Shown here piece by piece: positions 52,512 to 62,900 of a DNA stretch of 64,000 nt. How positions within the stretch are numbered: position 1 is the first letter of the stretch; each line of letters begins with the position of its first letter. Both the position numbers and the translations under genes were made by a program. The stretch is from Methyloversatilis discipulorum (lineage in GTDB: Bacteria > Pseudomonadota > Gammaproteobacteria > Burkholderiales > Rhodocyclaceae), in NCBI RefSeq assembly GCF_000385375.1, contig NZ_ARVV01000001.1, positions 310,001 to 374,000 of the forward strand, given 5' to 3'. The notes under the pieces are model-generated. The model made no database searches and was not told where the DNA came from. It was given only the letters and a program-made list of their open reading frames with translations.

Positions 52512-55460
52512 ATGAACTTCCATGCCGCATTCGTGCGACGGCTGCACATTGCCGTCGCTGCGCTGGTGTGCGCCTGCGCGTCGCTGAGCGCAGCCGCTGC
52601 CGACATCGTTCCCTACCTGCAGACGCCGACCGCGAATTCGATCTGGGTGTCGTGGAAGACCGCCGACGGCGACGAGTCCGTCGTCGAGTACGGCGTGGAT
52701 GGCGGACCGCTGAACCGCACCGCGTCCGGTTCGGCGCAGACGCTGGCCGCGAACTACCGCCTGCACGGCGTGCAGCTCACCGGCCTGCAGCCGGAAACGC
52801 TGTACACCTACCGCGTGCGCACCGGCAGCCAGGTGTCGCCGGTGTTCCGCTTCCGCACCCAGCCCACGGCGGCGCGCAAGAGCGGCCACTTCCGCATCCT
52901 GCTCACCGGTGACCACCAGCTGCGCAACGACGATCGCCACACGCCGCTGCTGCAGGCGGCCAAGGCCAAGATCCAGTCCCTGACTGGTCTGCCGCTGGAA
53001 GAGTCAGTGCAGCTCATGCTGAACAACGGTGACCAGGTCGACGTCGGCACGCTGGACCACTACGAATTCGTGCACATGAAGCCGTCAGCCGTGGTGTCCG
53101 GCAATCTGGCCATCATGACCGCGCTGGGCAATCACGAAACCTACTACGACCCGGGTCTGGCCAACTGGCGCGCGCACAACTTCTACGACCAGATCAGCTA
53201 CAAGGGCATCGCCGCCGCGGCCGACGAAAGCTATTACGCGCATCAGGTCGGTCGCGTGCTGCTGGTGTACCTGAATTCGGAGTCGGGCTTTTCGGCGCAG
53301 ACCGAATGGCTGCGCAAGGTGGTGACTGCAGCGGACGCCGATCCGGACGTCGACTGGGTGATCAGCGTCGTGCATCGCCCCTATCAGGCGGAACAGTACG
53401 TCGGCGACATATCGCAGTGGTTCCGCGACACCGCGATGCCGATACTGGCCGGCACGCGCAAGCACGCGCTCAACATCGGTGCCCACCATCATCTGTATGC
53501 GCGCGGTCAGACCCGCGACTGGCCGATCTATCACATCATCAGCGGCGGTACCGCCTGGGACCAGTTCTGGGGCCAGTCGACCGAGCGCGACATGGATGAC
53601 GTGCAGAAGACCATCGCCAACTGGACCTGGCAGCTGATCGACTTCGATCTCGACGCGCGTTCGATGAAGGTGTCGACCTATGCCGAAGGCCACCCGAAGC
53701 TGGGCTTCGCCTACAACAGCCGCCTGATCGACGAATTCGAACGTCGCCTCGACGCGGCCGCGCCGGAGAAGCCCGAACTGAGCGGTGCGGCCAATGGCGC
53801 AACCGTCACGTTGCCGCAGTCCTTCAGTCTGTCGTCCTTCATGTCGACGTCGGGCATGGCACTGAACAGCACGCAGTTCCAGATCGCCCGCGATGCCGCG
53901 TTCTCGAGCACCGTAGTCGATCTGATCCGCGATGTCGAGAACCTCTACGGCGACACCGGTGCCCCGGATTACGAGCCGGTGGACATCCACGCCGGCGTCG
54001 ATATCGAAACCTATACCGTGCAGCAGTACGGCCTGAACAACGGCAGCTACTACATCCGCGCTCGCCACCGCGACGCCAATGCCGAGTGGTCGCCGTGGTC
54101 GGAGGCGCGCAGCTTCAAGGTCGAGGGCAGCGCCGACGGCGACCCGACCCTGCGTCTGGCGAAGAAGGTGTGGTCACCGGACGAGCCGGTCACCGTCGAG
54201 TACCTGAACGGTCGCGGCAAGGCCAAGGACTGGGTGGCCATCTATCGCAAGGGGCAGACGCCGGGTTCGGCCACGCCGTCGATCAAGTGGGGCTATGTGT
54301 CGGGCGTGAACGGGCAGATGGCGTTCTCGGGACTGGCGGCAGGGGTCGAATACTTCGCCGCCTTCTTCACCGACGACAGCTACGTCGAGATCGCGCCGCG
54401 CATGGCCTTCTATGTCGGCAACATGCCGGAACTGGCGATCAACAAGACCCAGTTCAACGTCGGCGAGCGCCCGACCTTCAGCTGGAGCGGCGCGCCGGCC
54501 GGCGCCAAGGACTGGATAGGCGTGTACCGCGTCGGCCAGACGCCGGGCGGCATCGGTTCCACCACCTGGGCCTATGCGCCGACCGAAGCCGGCAGCGTCA
54601 CGCTGGGTGCGCTGAACAAGGGCTACTACTACGCGGCCTTCTTCATCAACGACGCCTACTTCGAAATCTCCGACCGCGTGCCGTTTGCCGTCGGCAGCGA
54701 AATCGCGAGCGTCAGCCTGGTCAAGACCGCACTGGCCAGCGGCGAACGGCTGGACATCCGCTTCTCCGATGGCCCGGCCACCGCGAAGGACTACATCGGC
54801 GTGTTCCGCAAGGGCGCCGTGCCGGGCATCGACCTGCTGGTGAACTACTACTACGTCGATGGTCGCGCCAGCGGCAGCCTGTCGCCGCCGGAACCGCTGC
54901 CGGATGGCGAGTACTTCCTCGCGCTGTACATCAACGACTCCTACACGGAAGTGTCCAACCGCGTGGAATTCACGGTCGGTGCCGGCAGCGAGCCGGAGCC
55001 GGATCCGCGCGTGCTCGGCGTCACCCGTAACCTGATCCGCACCGGCGACACGCTGGAGGTGAACTGGTCGGGCATGCCGGGCAACGCGAAGGACTGGATA
55101 GGCATCTATCGTTCGACCCAGACGCCGGGCAGCAGCAGCCCCTCGGTGCTGTGGCGTTACGCCGGTGCCGCCGCAGGCACGGCGTCGTTCAGCGGCCTGG
55201 CTGCCGGCGAGTACTACGTCGCCTTCCTGCTGAACGACGGCTACGAAGACGCCGCCCCGCGCGTGCCCTTCGCGGTGCGCAAGCGCGGTGACATCAACGG
55301 CGACGGCCGCATCGACGTCGCCGACCGCGACGTGCAGCGCGCAGCGATCGGCAGCTGCGACGGCGACGCTCGTTACCAGCCGCTGGCTGATTTCGACAGC
55401 GACCGCTGCATCACACAGGCCGACTACAAGCTCTGGTATGCGCTCTTCACCAAGCAGTGA
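52512..55460 (+). CDS. Secreted metallophosphoesterase with four tandem repeats and a C-terminal dockerin
   Basis: The 982-residue protein has a signal peptide (cleaved near residue 30), a purple-acid-phosphatase/fibronectin-like N-terminal domain, and a metallophosphoesterase domain with LTGDHQ, NNGDQVD, GNHE, VVHRP and GAHHHLYAR. From about residue 548 to 925 come four Ig-like repeats of about 95 residues, each with an AKDW/Y-x-G-x-Y/F-R motif (near 571, 664, 756 and 857). The end is a type I dockerin: two Ca-binding loops, DINGDGRIDVADRD and DFDSDRCITQAD. The dockerin suggests binding to a cohesin; a cohesin-like protein is encoded next. Confidence 0.88.
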   Translation: MNFHAAFVRRLHIAVAALVCACASLSAAAADIVPYLQTPTANSIWVSWKTADGDESVVEYGVDGGPLNRTASGSAQTLAANYRLHGVQLTGLQPETLYTYRVRTGSQVSPVFRFRTQPTAARKSGHFRILLTGDHQLRNDDRHTPLLQAAKAKIQSLTGLPLEESVQLMLNNGDQVDVGTLDHYEFVHMKPSAVVSGNLAIMTALGNHETYYDPGLANWRAHNFYDQISYKGIAAAADESYYAHQVGRVLLVYLNSESGFSAQTEWLRKVVTAADADPDVDWVISVVHRPYQAEQYVGDISQWFRDTAMPILAGTRKHALNIGAHHHLYARGQTRDWPIYHIISGGTAWDQFWGQSTERDMDDVQKTIANWTWQLIDFDLDARSMKVSTYAEGHPKLGFAYNSRLIDEFERRLDAAAPEKPELSGAANGATVTLPQSFSLSSFMSTSGMALNSTQFQIARDAAFSSTVVDLIRDVENLYGDTGAPDYEPVDIHAGVDIETYTVQQYGLNNGSYYIRARHRDANAEWSPWSEARSFKVEGSADGDPTLRLAKKVWSPDEPVTVEYLNGRGKAKDWVAIYRKGQTPGSATPSIKWGYVSGVNGQMAFSGLAAGVEYFAAFFTDDSYVEIAPRMAFYVGNMPELAINKTQFNVGERPTFSWSGAPAGAKDWIGVYRVGQTPGGIGSTTWAYAPTEAGSVTLGALNKGYYYAAFFINDAYFEISDRVPFAVGSEIASVSLVKTALASGERLDIRFSDGPATAKDYIGVFRKGAVPGIDLLVNYYYVDGRASGSLSPPEPLPDGEYFLALYINDSYTEVSNRVEFTVGAGSEPEPDPRVLGVTRNLIRTGDTLEVNWSGMPGNAKDWIGIYRSTQTPGSSSPSVLWRYAGAAAGTASFSGLAAGEYYVAFLLNDGYEDAAPRVPFAVRKRGDINGDGRIDVADRDVQRAAIGSCDGDARYQPLADFDSDRCITQADYKLWYALFTKQ

Positions 55461-55518
55461 GCGCTCGTTCAGCACTGAAGGCGGGGTCTGACGGCTCCGC
55501 CACGCAAGGAGAATGAAA

Positions 55519-56070
55519 ATGATGATGAAAACCCTCGTCGCCGCGCTGATCGCCGCCGGCACCCTGTCGGCGCAGGCCGCCACCGTTTCGCTGTACGGTA
55601 CCGCAAGCGCGGCGGTCGGCCAGACCTTCACGCTCGATGTGTCGCTGCTCCAGCCCTTCGACGGTGAACGCGCTGGCGACGAGCTGCTCGCCTTCGGCAT
55701 GGCGCTGTCCTACGACAGCAGCCTGCTGAAGCTGCTGGGTGTGTCGCTTGCCGACGGCTGGAGCGACGATTCGGCCTTCACCGGCCTCGCCCTGTCCGGT
55801 TCCGCCTTCCCCGGCGTGGCCGACGCGGGTCAGACCTCGTTGACGCTGGCGACGCTGTCTTTCGAAGTGCTGGGCAGTGGCCACACCTCGGTCGGCGTGA
55901 TCAGCGATGCGGCGAGCGACTTCAATCAGGGGCTGTGGTACGCGATGGCGCCTACGCTGGACATGCAGGCGACGCATGCACTGGCGCTCGCGGTGCCCGA
56001 GCCCGGCAGCTACGCGATGATGCTGGCGGGCCTCGGTCTGCTGTCGCTGGCGGTGCGTCGCCGCGGCTGA
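55519..56070 (+). CDS. Cohesin-like PEP-CTERM protein
   Basis: A 183-residue exported protein: signal peptide (about 20 residues), a beta-sandwich region (VGQTFTLDVSLLQPF, then LAFGMALSYDSSLLKLLGVS and TLATLSFEVLG) with the pattern of cohesin domains, and a C-terminal PEP-CTERM sorting signal (VPEPGSYAMMLAGLGLLSLA followed by RRR). PEP-CTERM proteins are processed by an exosortase, which is not in the window. The start at 55519 follows AAGGAG (55506) by 7 bases; ATGs at 55513 and 55522 are alternatives. It follows the dockerin protein by 58 bases. Confidence 0.8.
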   Translation: MMMKTLVAALIAAGTLSAQAATVSLYGTASAAVGQTFTLDVSLLQPFDGERAGDELLAFGMALSYDSSLLKLLGVSLADGWSDDSAFTGLALSGSAFPGVADAGQTSLTLATLSFEVLGSGHTSVGVISDAASDFNQGLWYAMAPTLDMQATHALALAVPEPGSYAMMLAGLGLLSLAVRRRG

Positions 56071-56098
56071 GAGAGGCCGGGCGGTTGGCGTCGGCCGC

Positions 56099-56172
56099 AT
56101 CGCGAGCACGCTCGCTCCCGCACCCTCGGGTTCGGAAAGCGAGTCTGTCGTGGGAGCGAGCTTGCTCGCGAT
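56099..56172. repeat. REP-like doublet
   Basis: ATCGCGAGCACGCTCGCTCC (56099 on) and GTGGGAGCGAGCTTGCTCGC (56150 on) are two REP-family palindromes in opposite orientation. They lie between the convergent ends of the PEP-CTERM and phosphopantetheinyl transferase genes. Confidence 0.75.
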
Positions 56173-56220
56173 TCCTGCCCGCAGCGAAGCCACGCCCAGC
56201 GGCGCAAGAGGGCAACGGCG

Positions 56221-56943
56221 CTATGCGTGCCAGCGCCTGCACACCGCCGTCGTCGGTCCTCCGCTGACGGCGATCGCCGCGACATGACCCGGCGGCGCCG
56301 GCAGGTCGCGGCAGTGCAGTGGCGGCAGGGAACTGCCGAGCGGAGCGGCGACGTCCTCGCGCGCGGCCCCGTGCACGCTGAACTGCTGCAGCGGGCCGTC
56401 GAGGCCGCAGCCCCAGGCTTTCAGGCAGGCTTCCTTGCGCGTCCACAGCGTGTAGAAAAGATCGGTGCGCGCCGCTGCCGGGCAGACGTCGAGCGCCGCT
56501 CTCTCGTCCGCCGAGTACACCTGTTCCGCCACCGCGCGCAGGTCGTCGTGCGCGATCACGGCTTCGATGTCGACGCCGAGTTCGCGGCCGCGGGCGATGC
56601 CTATCAGCACCGCCCGGCCGGCGTGCGCCAGGTTGAAGCAGAGGTCGCTCGCGTGGGTGGCGGCAAGACATGGTTTGCCACGCGCATCCCGGTCCAGCAC
56701 CACGCTGCGGGCGGCGACGCCCAGGCTGCGGGCAAGCACGTCGCGCAGCACCGCGTGCGCGAGCACGAACAGTGCGCGGTCCTCTTCGCGCAGCAGGCGC
56801 GCGAGGCGGGCGCGTTCGGCATCGTCGAGCCAGGTCGCGAGCGTATCGGTCGGCGGCGCGTCGTCCACCCGCGCCAGCCACAGGTGAACTTCGTCGACCG
56901 CCAGCGCGGGGGTGGCGTCAGTCGGTGGCGGCATCGAGTTCAT
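56221..56943 (-). CDS. 4'-Phosphopantetheinyl transferase, Sfp type
   Basis: The 240-residue enzyme adds the phosphopantetheine arm to carrier domains. LGVDIEAV near 122 and FYTLWTRKEACLKAWG near 163 hold the Mg-binding Asp/Glu and the Lys typical of Sfp-type enzymes. The NRPS gene upstream overlaps its start by 26 bases, so it most likely activates the T domains of that synthetase. It ends beside the REP doublet. Confidence 0.92.
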   Translation of the reverse strand: MNSMPPPTDATPALAVDEVHLWLARVDDAPPTDTLATWLDDAERARLARLLREEDRALFVLAHAVLRDVLARSLGVAARSVVLDRDARGKPCLAATHASDLCFNLAHAGRAVLIGIARGRELGVDIEAVIAHDDLRAVAEQVYSADERAALDVCPAAARTDLFYTLWTRKEACLKAWGCGLDGPLQQFSVHGAAREDVAAPLGSSLPPLHCRDLPAPPGHVAAIAVSGGPTTAVCRRWHA

Positions 56944-59900
56944 CCAGTCTCCGCTGCAGCATCTGCGCGATTTCGCGCACGCGCGGCGGCTTCACCATCA
57001 GGCCGTGGCTGCCTTCCACCGGGTGCTGCACCAGCGACCCGGTGACGCGGCTCGACCAGCCGAGGCAGGGCGCACTCGCTTCCAGACGAGACGCGTCGGC
57101 GACGTACAGGTCGACACGGCCGGGATAGGTCGTCGGGCGGTAGCTCCAGTGCGCCCACCAGTGCGCCGACGCGGCATCCGGGAAGTGGCGCGGCGACAGA
57201 CCGGTGAGCGAACAGACGAGGTGCTGCAGGCGTCGCCGGTCGGTGTAGGGACGCAGCGGCGCGACGAGGCGCTCGATCAGGCTGCCGCCCGGTGCGCGCA
57301 GGTAGGTGCCGGGCGCCCAGGTGTCGAGCAGGCCGAGGAAGTCGACCTGCTCGCCGGCCGCGCGCAGTTGCTGCGCCATTTCGTAGGCGACGGTGCCGCC
57401 GCTGGAGAAGCCGAGCAGGCGGTACGGTCCCGCCGGCTGCGCGCTGCGCATCGCGGCAATGCAGTCGGCCGCGATGTCGGCGATGCGGCTGCGCGCCGGC
57501 TCGGCGCCGCCGACGCCGACCGCGTTCAGCCCCATGACCGGTTGTCCGTCCGGCAGCGCCTTCGCCAGTTCGTAGTAGTGGAACAGGTTGCCGCCTATCG
57601 TGTGCACACAGAACAGCGGACGCCGCGTGCCGCCGGGCCGGATCGGCACCAGCACCGGCCAGCGCAGCGGTGCGTTGGTGCCGCGCAGCAGGCCGGCGAT
57701 GTCGCGGATGGTGTTGCCGCGGAACCAGAAGGTGTCCAGCGGCAGGCGTACGCCAAAGGTACGTTCGATCGCGTCGACCAGGCGCACGGCGAGCAGCGAA
57801 TGTCCACCCATGGCGAAAAAGTCGTCGTCGGTGGACAGCCCGTCGCGGCCGAACAGCGATTCCCAGATCGCCAGCAGGTGGCGCTCGGCCGCATCGATGG
57901 GCGCTTGCCTCGTGCGTGGCGCAGTGACCGCGTCGGGCGCCGGCAGCGCGGCGCGATCGAGCTTGCCGTTGGCGGTCACCGGCATGCGGTCGAGCGTGAT
58001 CACGGCGGACGGCAGCATGAATTCCGGCAGCGTCCGCGCGAGCTGTGTGCGCAGCGCAGCGCCGTCCAGTCCATCGCCGCTCGCCCAGCCGAACAGACGA
58101 CGCTCGCCGTCGGTGGCGGTGCGCAGCATGACGGCAGCCTGGTTCACGCCGGGCAGTGCGGCGAGCGCGGCTTCGATCTCGCCGGGTTCGATGCGGAAGC
58201 CACGCAGCTTGATCTGCTGATCGGTGCGACCGACGAAGGCGATGCTGCCATCCGTGCGCCAGCGCACCCGGTCGCCGGTGCGATACAGCCGCGCATCCGG
58301 GCAATCGCTGAAGGCGGGCGCGACGAAGCGCTCGGCGGTCAGCGTGGGTGCGCCGATGTAGCCGCGGGCGAGGCCGGCGCCGCCGATGTACAGCTCGCCC
58401 TCGACGCCGTCCGGTACCGGCTGGCCCTGCGCATCGAGAACATAGACCGTGGTGTTGGCGATCGGCCGACCGATAGGAATGGCGGTCCAGTCCTCCGGCA
58501 GCGGGTTCGGGATGCGCTGGCAGCAGGTGAAGGTGGTGCTTTCGGTCGGCCCGTAGCCGTTGATCAGTGCGACGTCGGGCAGGGCTGCCAGCGCGCGCTT
58601 CACGTGCGGCAGCGACAGCGCCTCGCCGCCGGTCAGCAGCTGGCGCAGTCCGCGCAGCGCCGCCGGCCGTTCGTCGACCACCGCGTTGAACAGCGCTGCG
58701 GTAAGCCACAGCGTGCTGACGCCGTGCCGTTCGATCGTCGCTTCGAGACCGGCGGCCGTCGCCGCTGCCTCCGGGTGGATGACGCAGCGGGCGCCATGCA
58801 GCAGCGCGCCCCACAGTTCGAAGGTCGAGGCATCGAAGGCCATCGGTGCCAGCAGCAGGAAGGTTTCGTCCGGACCGAAGTGCGCGTAGTCGCCGCCGAA
58901 CACCAGACGCGCGACGCTGCGCTGTTCGACCATGACGCCCTTGGGCTGGCCAGTCGAACCCGAGGTGTAGATGACGTAAGCGAGGCTGTGACCGTCGCCC
59001 AGCGGCCGCGGATCGGATGCCGGCTCGGCCTGCAATGTCGCGTCGTCGGCGTGCAGTACCTGCACCGCGAGACCGTCGAACAGCGCGTCGCCATCGCGCC
59101 CGGCGATCACCCATGCGGACTGCGTGTCGCCGAGCAGACGGGCGATGCGCGCCGCCGGCCAGGCCGGGTCCATCGGTACGTAGGCGCCGCCCGCCTTGAC
59201 GATGGCCAGCGCGCCGACCACCAGCTCGACGCTGCGCGCCATGCACAGGCCGACGCAGCGATCGGGGCCGACGCCGAGCGCGCGCAGCCGGTGGGCGAGC
59301 CGGTTGGCGCGCGCGTTCAGTTCGGCGTAGCTCAGCACCTGTTCGCCACTGATCAGCGCTGCTGCGTCCGGCGCCTGCCTGACGCGCGCTTCGAACAGCG
59401 AGGCCAGCGTGGCATCCGCCGGGTAGTCGGTGGCGGTGTCGTTGCGCTCGACCAGCACGGTCTGTCTCTCGGGCGCTGTCAGCAGAGGCAGGCCGCCGAC
59501 CTTGCTGCCTTCGTCGGCCACCATGCCGGCGAGCAGCTGGCGGTAATGACCGGCCATGCGCTGCAGCGTGCTGCGATCGAACAGCGCCGTGGCGTAGGCG
59601 AACTGCGCGACGAGGCCGTTGCCGGTTTCGGTCAGGTCCAGCGTCAGGTCGAACTTCGCCACCGGGCGCGCCGCCGGCAGCGCATGAGTCGACGCGCCGG
59701 CCAGCGTCAGCGTTTCGGCCGGCGCGTTCTGCAGCACGAACATGACCTGGAACAGCGGATTGCGACCGGCTTCGCGCTGCGGACTCAGCGCCTCGACCAG
59801 CCGGTCGAAGGGCAGTTCGGCGTGATCGAAGGCACCGAGCGCCGTGGTCCTGACCTGCTCCAGCAGTGCGCGCACCTCGGCGCTGCTGTCGACGCGGGTG

Positions 59901-62900
59901 CGCAGTACCAGCGTGTTGGTGAAGAAGCCGACCAGATGGTCCAGCTCGGGCTGACCGCGGCCGGCCACCGGTGTGCCGACAGCGATGTCATGCTGCCCGC
60001 TCCAGCGCGCCAGCAGCAGCTGGAAGGCGGCCAGCAGCACCATGTACAGCGTGCAGCCAGTGCGACGCGCGAGCGCGCGCAGAGCGGCAGTGAGTGACGC
60101 GTCGAGTGCGAAGTCGACGCTGCCGCCACGGTGATCCGCGTGCTTCGGCCGTGGCCGGTCGGTCGGCAGTTCGAGCGTGGCCAGCCCGTCGAGCTGGTGG
60201 CGCCAGTAGCCGAGCAGGCGCTCGCCGGCCGGGCCGTCCAGCAGCGCGCGTTGCCAGCGGGCGTAGTCGCTGTACTGCAGCGGCAGCGCGGGCAGCGTCG
60301 CGTGGCCGCCGTGGCGCGCGGCGGCGTACAGCGCGCCCAGTTCGCGGTTCAGCACGGCCTGCGACCAGCCGTCGGAAATGATGTGGTGGATGACCGTCTG
60401 CAGTACCTCGGCCCCGCCGTCGTCGCGCCACAGCGCCACGCGCAGCAGCGGCGGCTGCGCCAGGTCGAAGGGGCGTTCGGCGTGCGCGTCGGCATCGGTC
60501 GCCGCGATCCGCTCGACGACGCAGCGCACGTCGGCATCGACGCGCAGATGAGGTCGGCCCTCGCGGTCGACGAATCCGGTGCGCAGCGCCGATTGCCGGG
60601 CGAGCAGCGCGTCGAGCGCCCGCTGCAGCGCATCCACGTCGAGTTCGCCGGCGATGTGCCAGCGGTTGACGATGTGATACAGCCCGCCGCTGGCGCCCAT
60701 CCGTTCGATGAACCAGAGGCCGGCCTGCGCGTGTGCGCAGGGCGTTTCGCGCTCGCCGGTCGACGGCTGCACGATGGTGTGTGTCGGCGCGGCGTCGTCA
60801 CGCAGCGCCTCGAGACGCGCCGCCATCGCCGCCACGGTGGGTGCTTCGAACAGCGCGCGCAGCGGCAGCGGCTGGGCGAGCAGCTTGCGCAGGCGGCTGA
60901 CCAGACGCGCCGCCAGCAGCGAGTGGCCGCCGAGTGCGAAGAAGTCGTCGTCGATACCCACGCTGCGCCGGCCCAGCGCGTCCGCCCACAGCTCGACCAG
61001 GGCCTGCTGCAGCGGTGTGCGCGGGCCGGTGTGAGTACATGGCGTGTCGTCGCCCGACGGTGATGGCAGTGCCTTGCGATCGATCTTGCCGTTGGCGGTC
61101 AGCGGCAGCTGTTCGAGCACGACGATGGTGCCCGGCAGCATGTGGGATGGCAGCGTGCGCGCGAGTCCGGCGCGCAGTGCGGCGGCATCCAGATCACGGC
61201 CGCCGGCCCAGGCGACCAGGCGCTGACCGTCGGCCTGCAACATGACGGCGGCCTGACGTACGCCGGGCAGGACCGCCAGCGCGGCTTCGATCTCGCCCGG
61301 TTCGATGCGCACGCCATTCAGCTTGATCTGGTGATCGGCACGCCCGGCGAACAGCAGCGCGCCATCGGCGCGCCGGCGCACGCGGTCGCCGGTGCGGTAG
61401 AGGCGGGCGCCGGGCGTCGGGTCGAAGGGGTCGGGCACGAAGCGTTCGGCCGTCAGTTCGGGCCGTCCGACATAGCCGCGGGCGAGGCCGGCGCCACCGA
61501 CGTAGAGCTCGCCTTCGACGTCCACCGGCACCGGCTGCATCCGCTCGTCGAGCACGTGGGCGCTCGCGTTGGCGATCGGGTGGCCGATCGGTGGTGGCGT
61601 GTCGCCGTCGCGGTCGCTGCAGGTCCAGAAGGTGGCGTCGATGGCCGCTTCGGTCGGACCGTACATATTGTGGAGCGCGGCTCGGCAGCGGCTTCGGAAG
61701 GTGCGCGCCAGCGCGGCATCCATCGCTTCGCCGCCGCAGAACACATGGCGCAGCGTGCGGCATTGCGGCAGCGCCGGATCGTCGAGCAGCAGGCGCAGCA
61801 GCGCCGGCGTGAAATCCCACAGCGTCACGTGCTCGCGCCGACTCAGCTCGACCAGTGCGGCCGCATCGCTGCGCAGCGCGTCGCCAGCCAGCACGCAGCG
61901 ACCGCCGGTGATCAGGCAGGCGAACAGCTGGCCGACCGACACGTCGAAGCCGATCGAGGCGTGCGCCAGCATCGCATCGTCGGCGCCGATGCCGAACTGC
62001 CCGATCAGCCAGCGCATGCGGTTGCCGATCGCCGCGTGACCGACCATGACGCCCTTGGGCGTGCCGGTGGAGCCTGAGGTGTAGAGCACATAGGCAAGCG
62101 TGTCGGCCGCGCCGTCGGGCACGGGGTTGTGCTCAGGGTCGTGCTCAGGGTCGTGCACTGGCTCGTCGCGCAGCCAGTTTTCGTCGTCGAGGTGGAGCGC
62201 AGTGACGCCAGCGGCTGCCGACAATGCCGCGGTGCGCGTGGTGAGCAGCAGCGTCGCCCCGGCGTCGGCCAGCATCCACTGCGTGCGCGCCGGCGGATTG
62301 CGCGTGTCCAGCGGCAGGTAGGCGCCACCGGCCTTCAGCACGCCGAGCACCGCAGCCACCAGGTCGCAGGACAGTTCGAGCTGCACGCCGACTGGCGTGT
62401 CGGCGCCGACGCCGCGCCGGCGCAAGGCGTGCGCGATGCGGTTGGCGCGCGCATTCAGTTCGCCGTAGCGCAGCGTGCGACCTTCATGCACCAGCGCCAC
62501 CGCGTCCGGCGTGCGCGCGGCCTGTGCTTCGAACAGCGCATGCAGTGTCGCCGCGCCGTTCGCTGTCACCGTGGTCCGGCCGTCCAGCCAGCGCGCCATC
62601 GCCTCCACGCTCGGCGCATCGAGCAGGGCGCCGAGCGGCACGTCGATGCCGAAGCGGGCGCGCAGCTTCGTCGCCAGTCGCGCCGCGAGCAGCGAGTGGC
62701 CGCCCAGGTCGAAGAAGCTGTCGCGCGTGCCGACAGCGGGCTGGCCAAGCACCTCGGCCCACAGCGCCGCCAGTTCGCGCTCCAGCGGCGTGCGCGGTGT
62801 GCCGTCCCCGATCGCCGCGAAGTCGGGCGCCGGCAATGCGTTACGGTCGAGCTTGCCGTGCGGAGTCAGCGGCAGTGCGTCGAGCACGACGATGGCTGCC

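Noticed and set aside
56912..60097. Long + strand open frames across the NRPS
   Set aside because: They lie opposite conserved NRPS motifs and translate to Arg/Gln/Ala-rich sequence typical of shadow frames.
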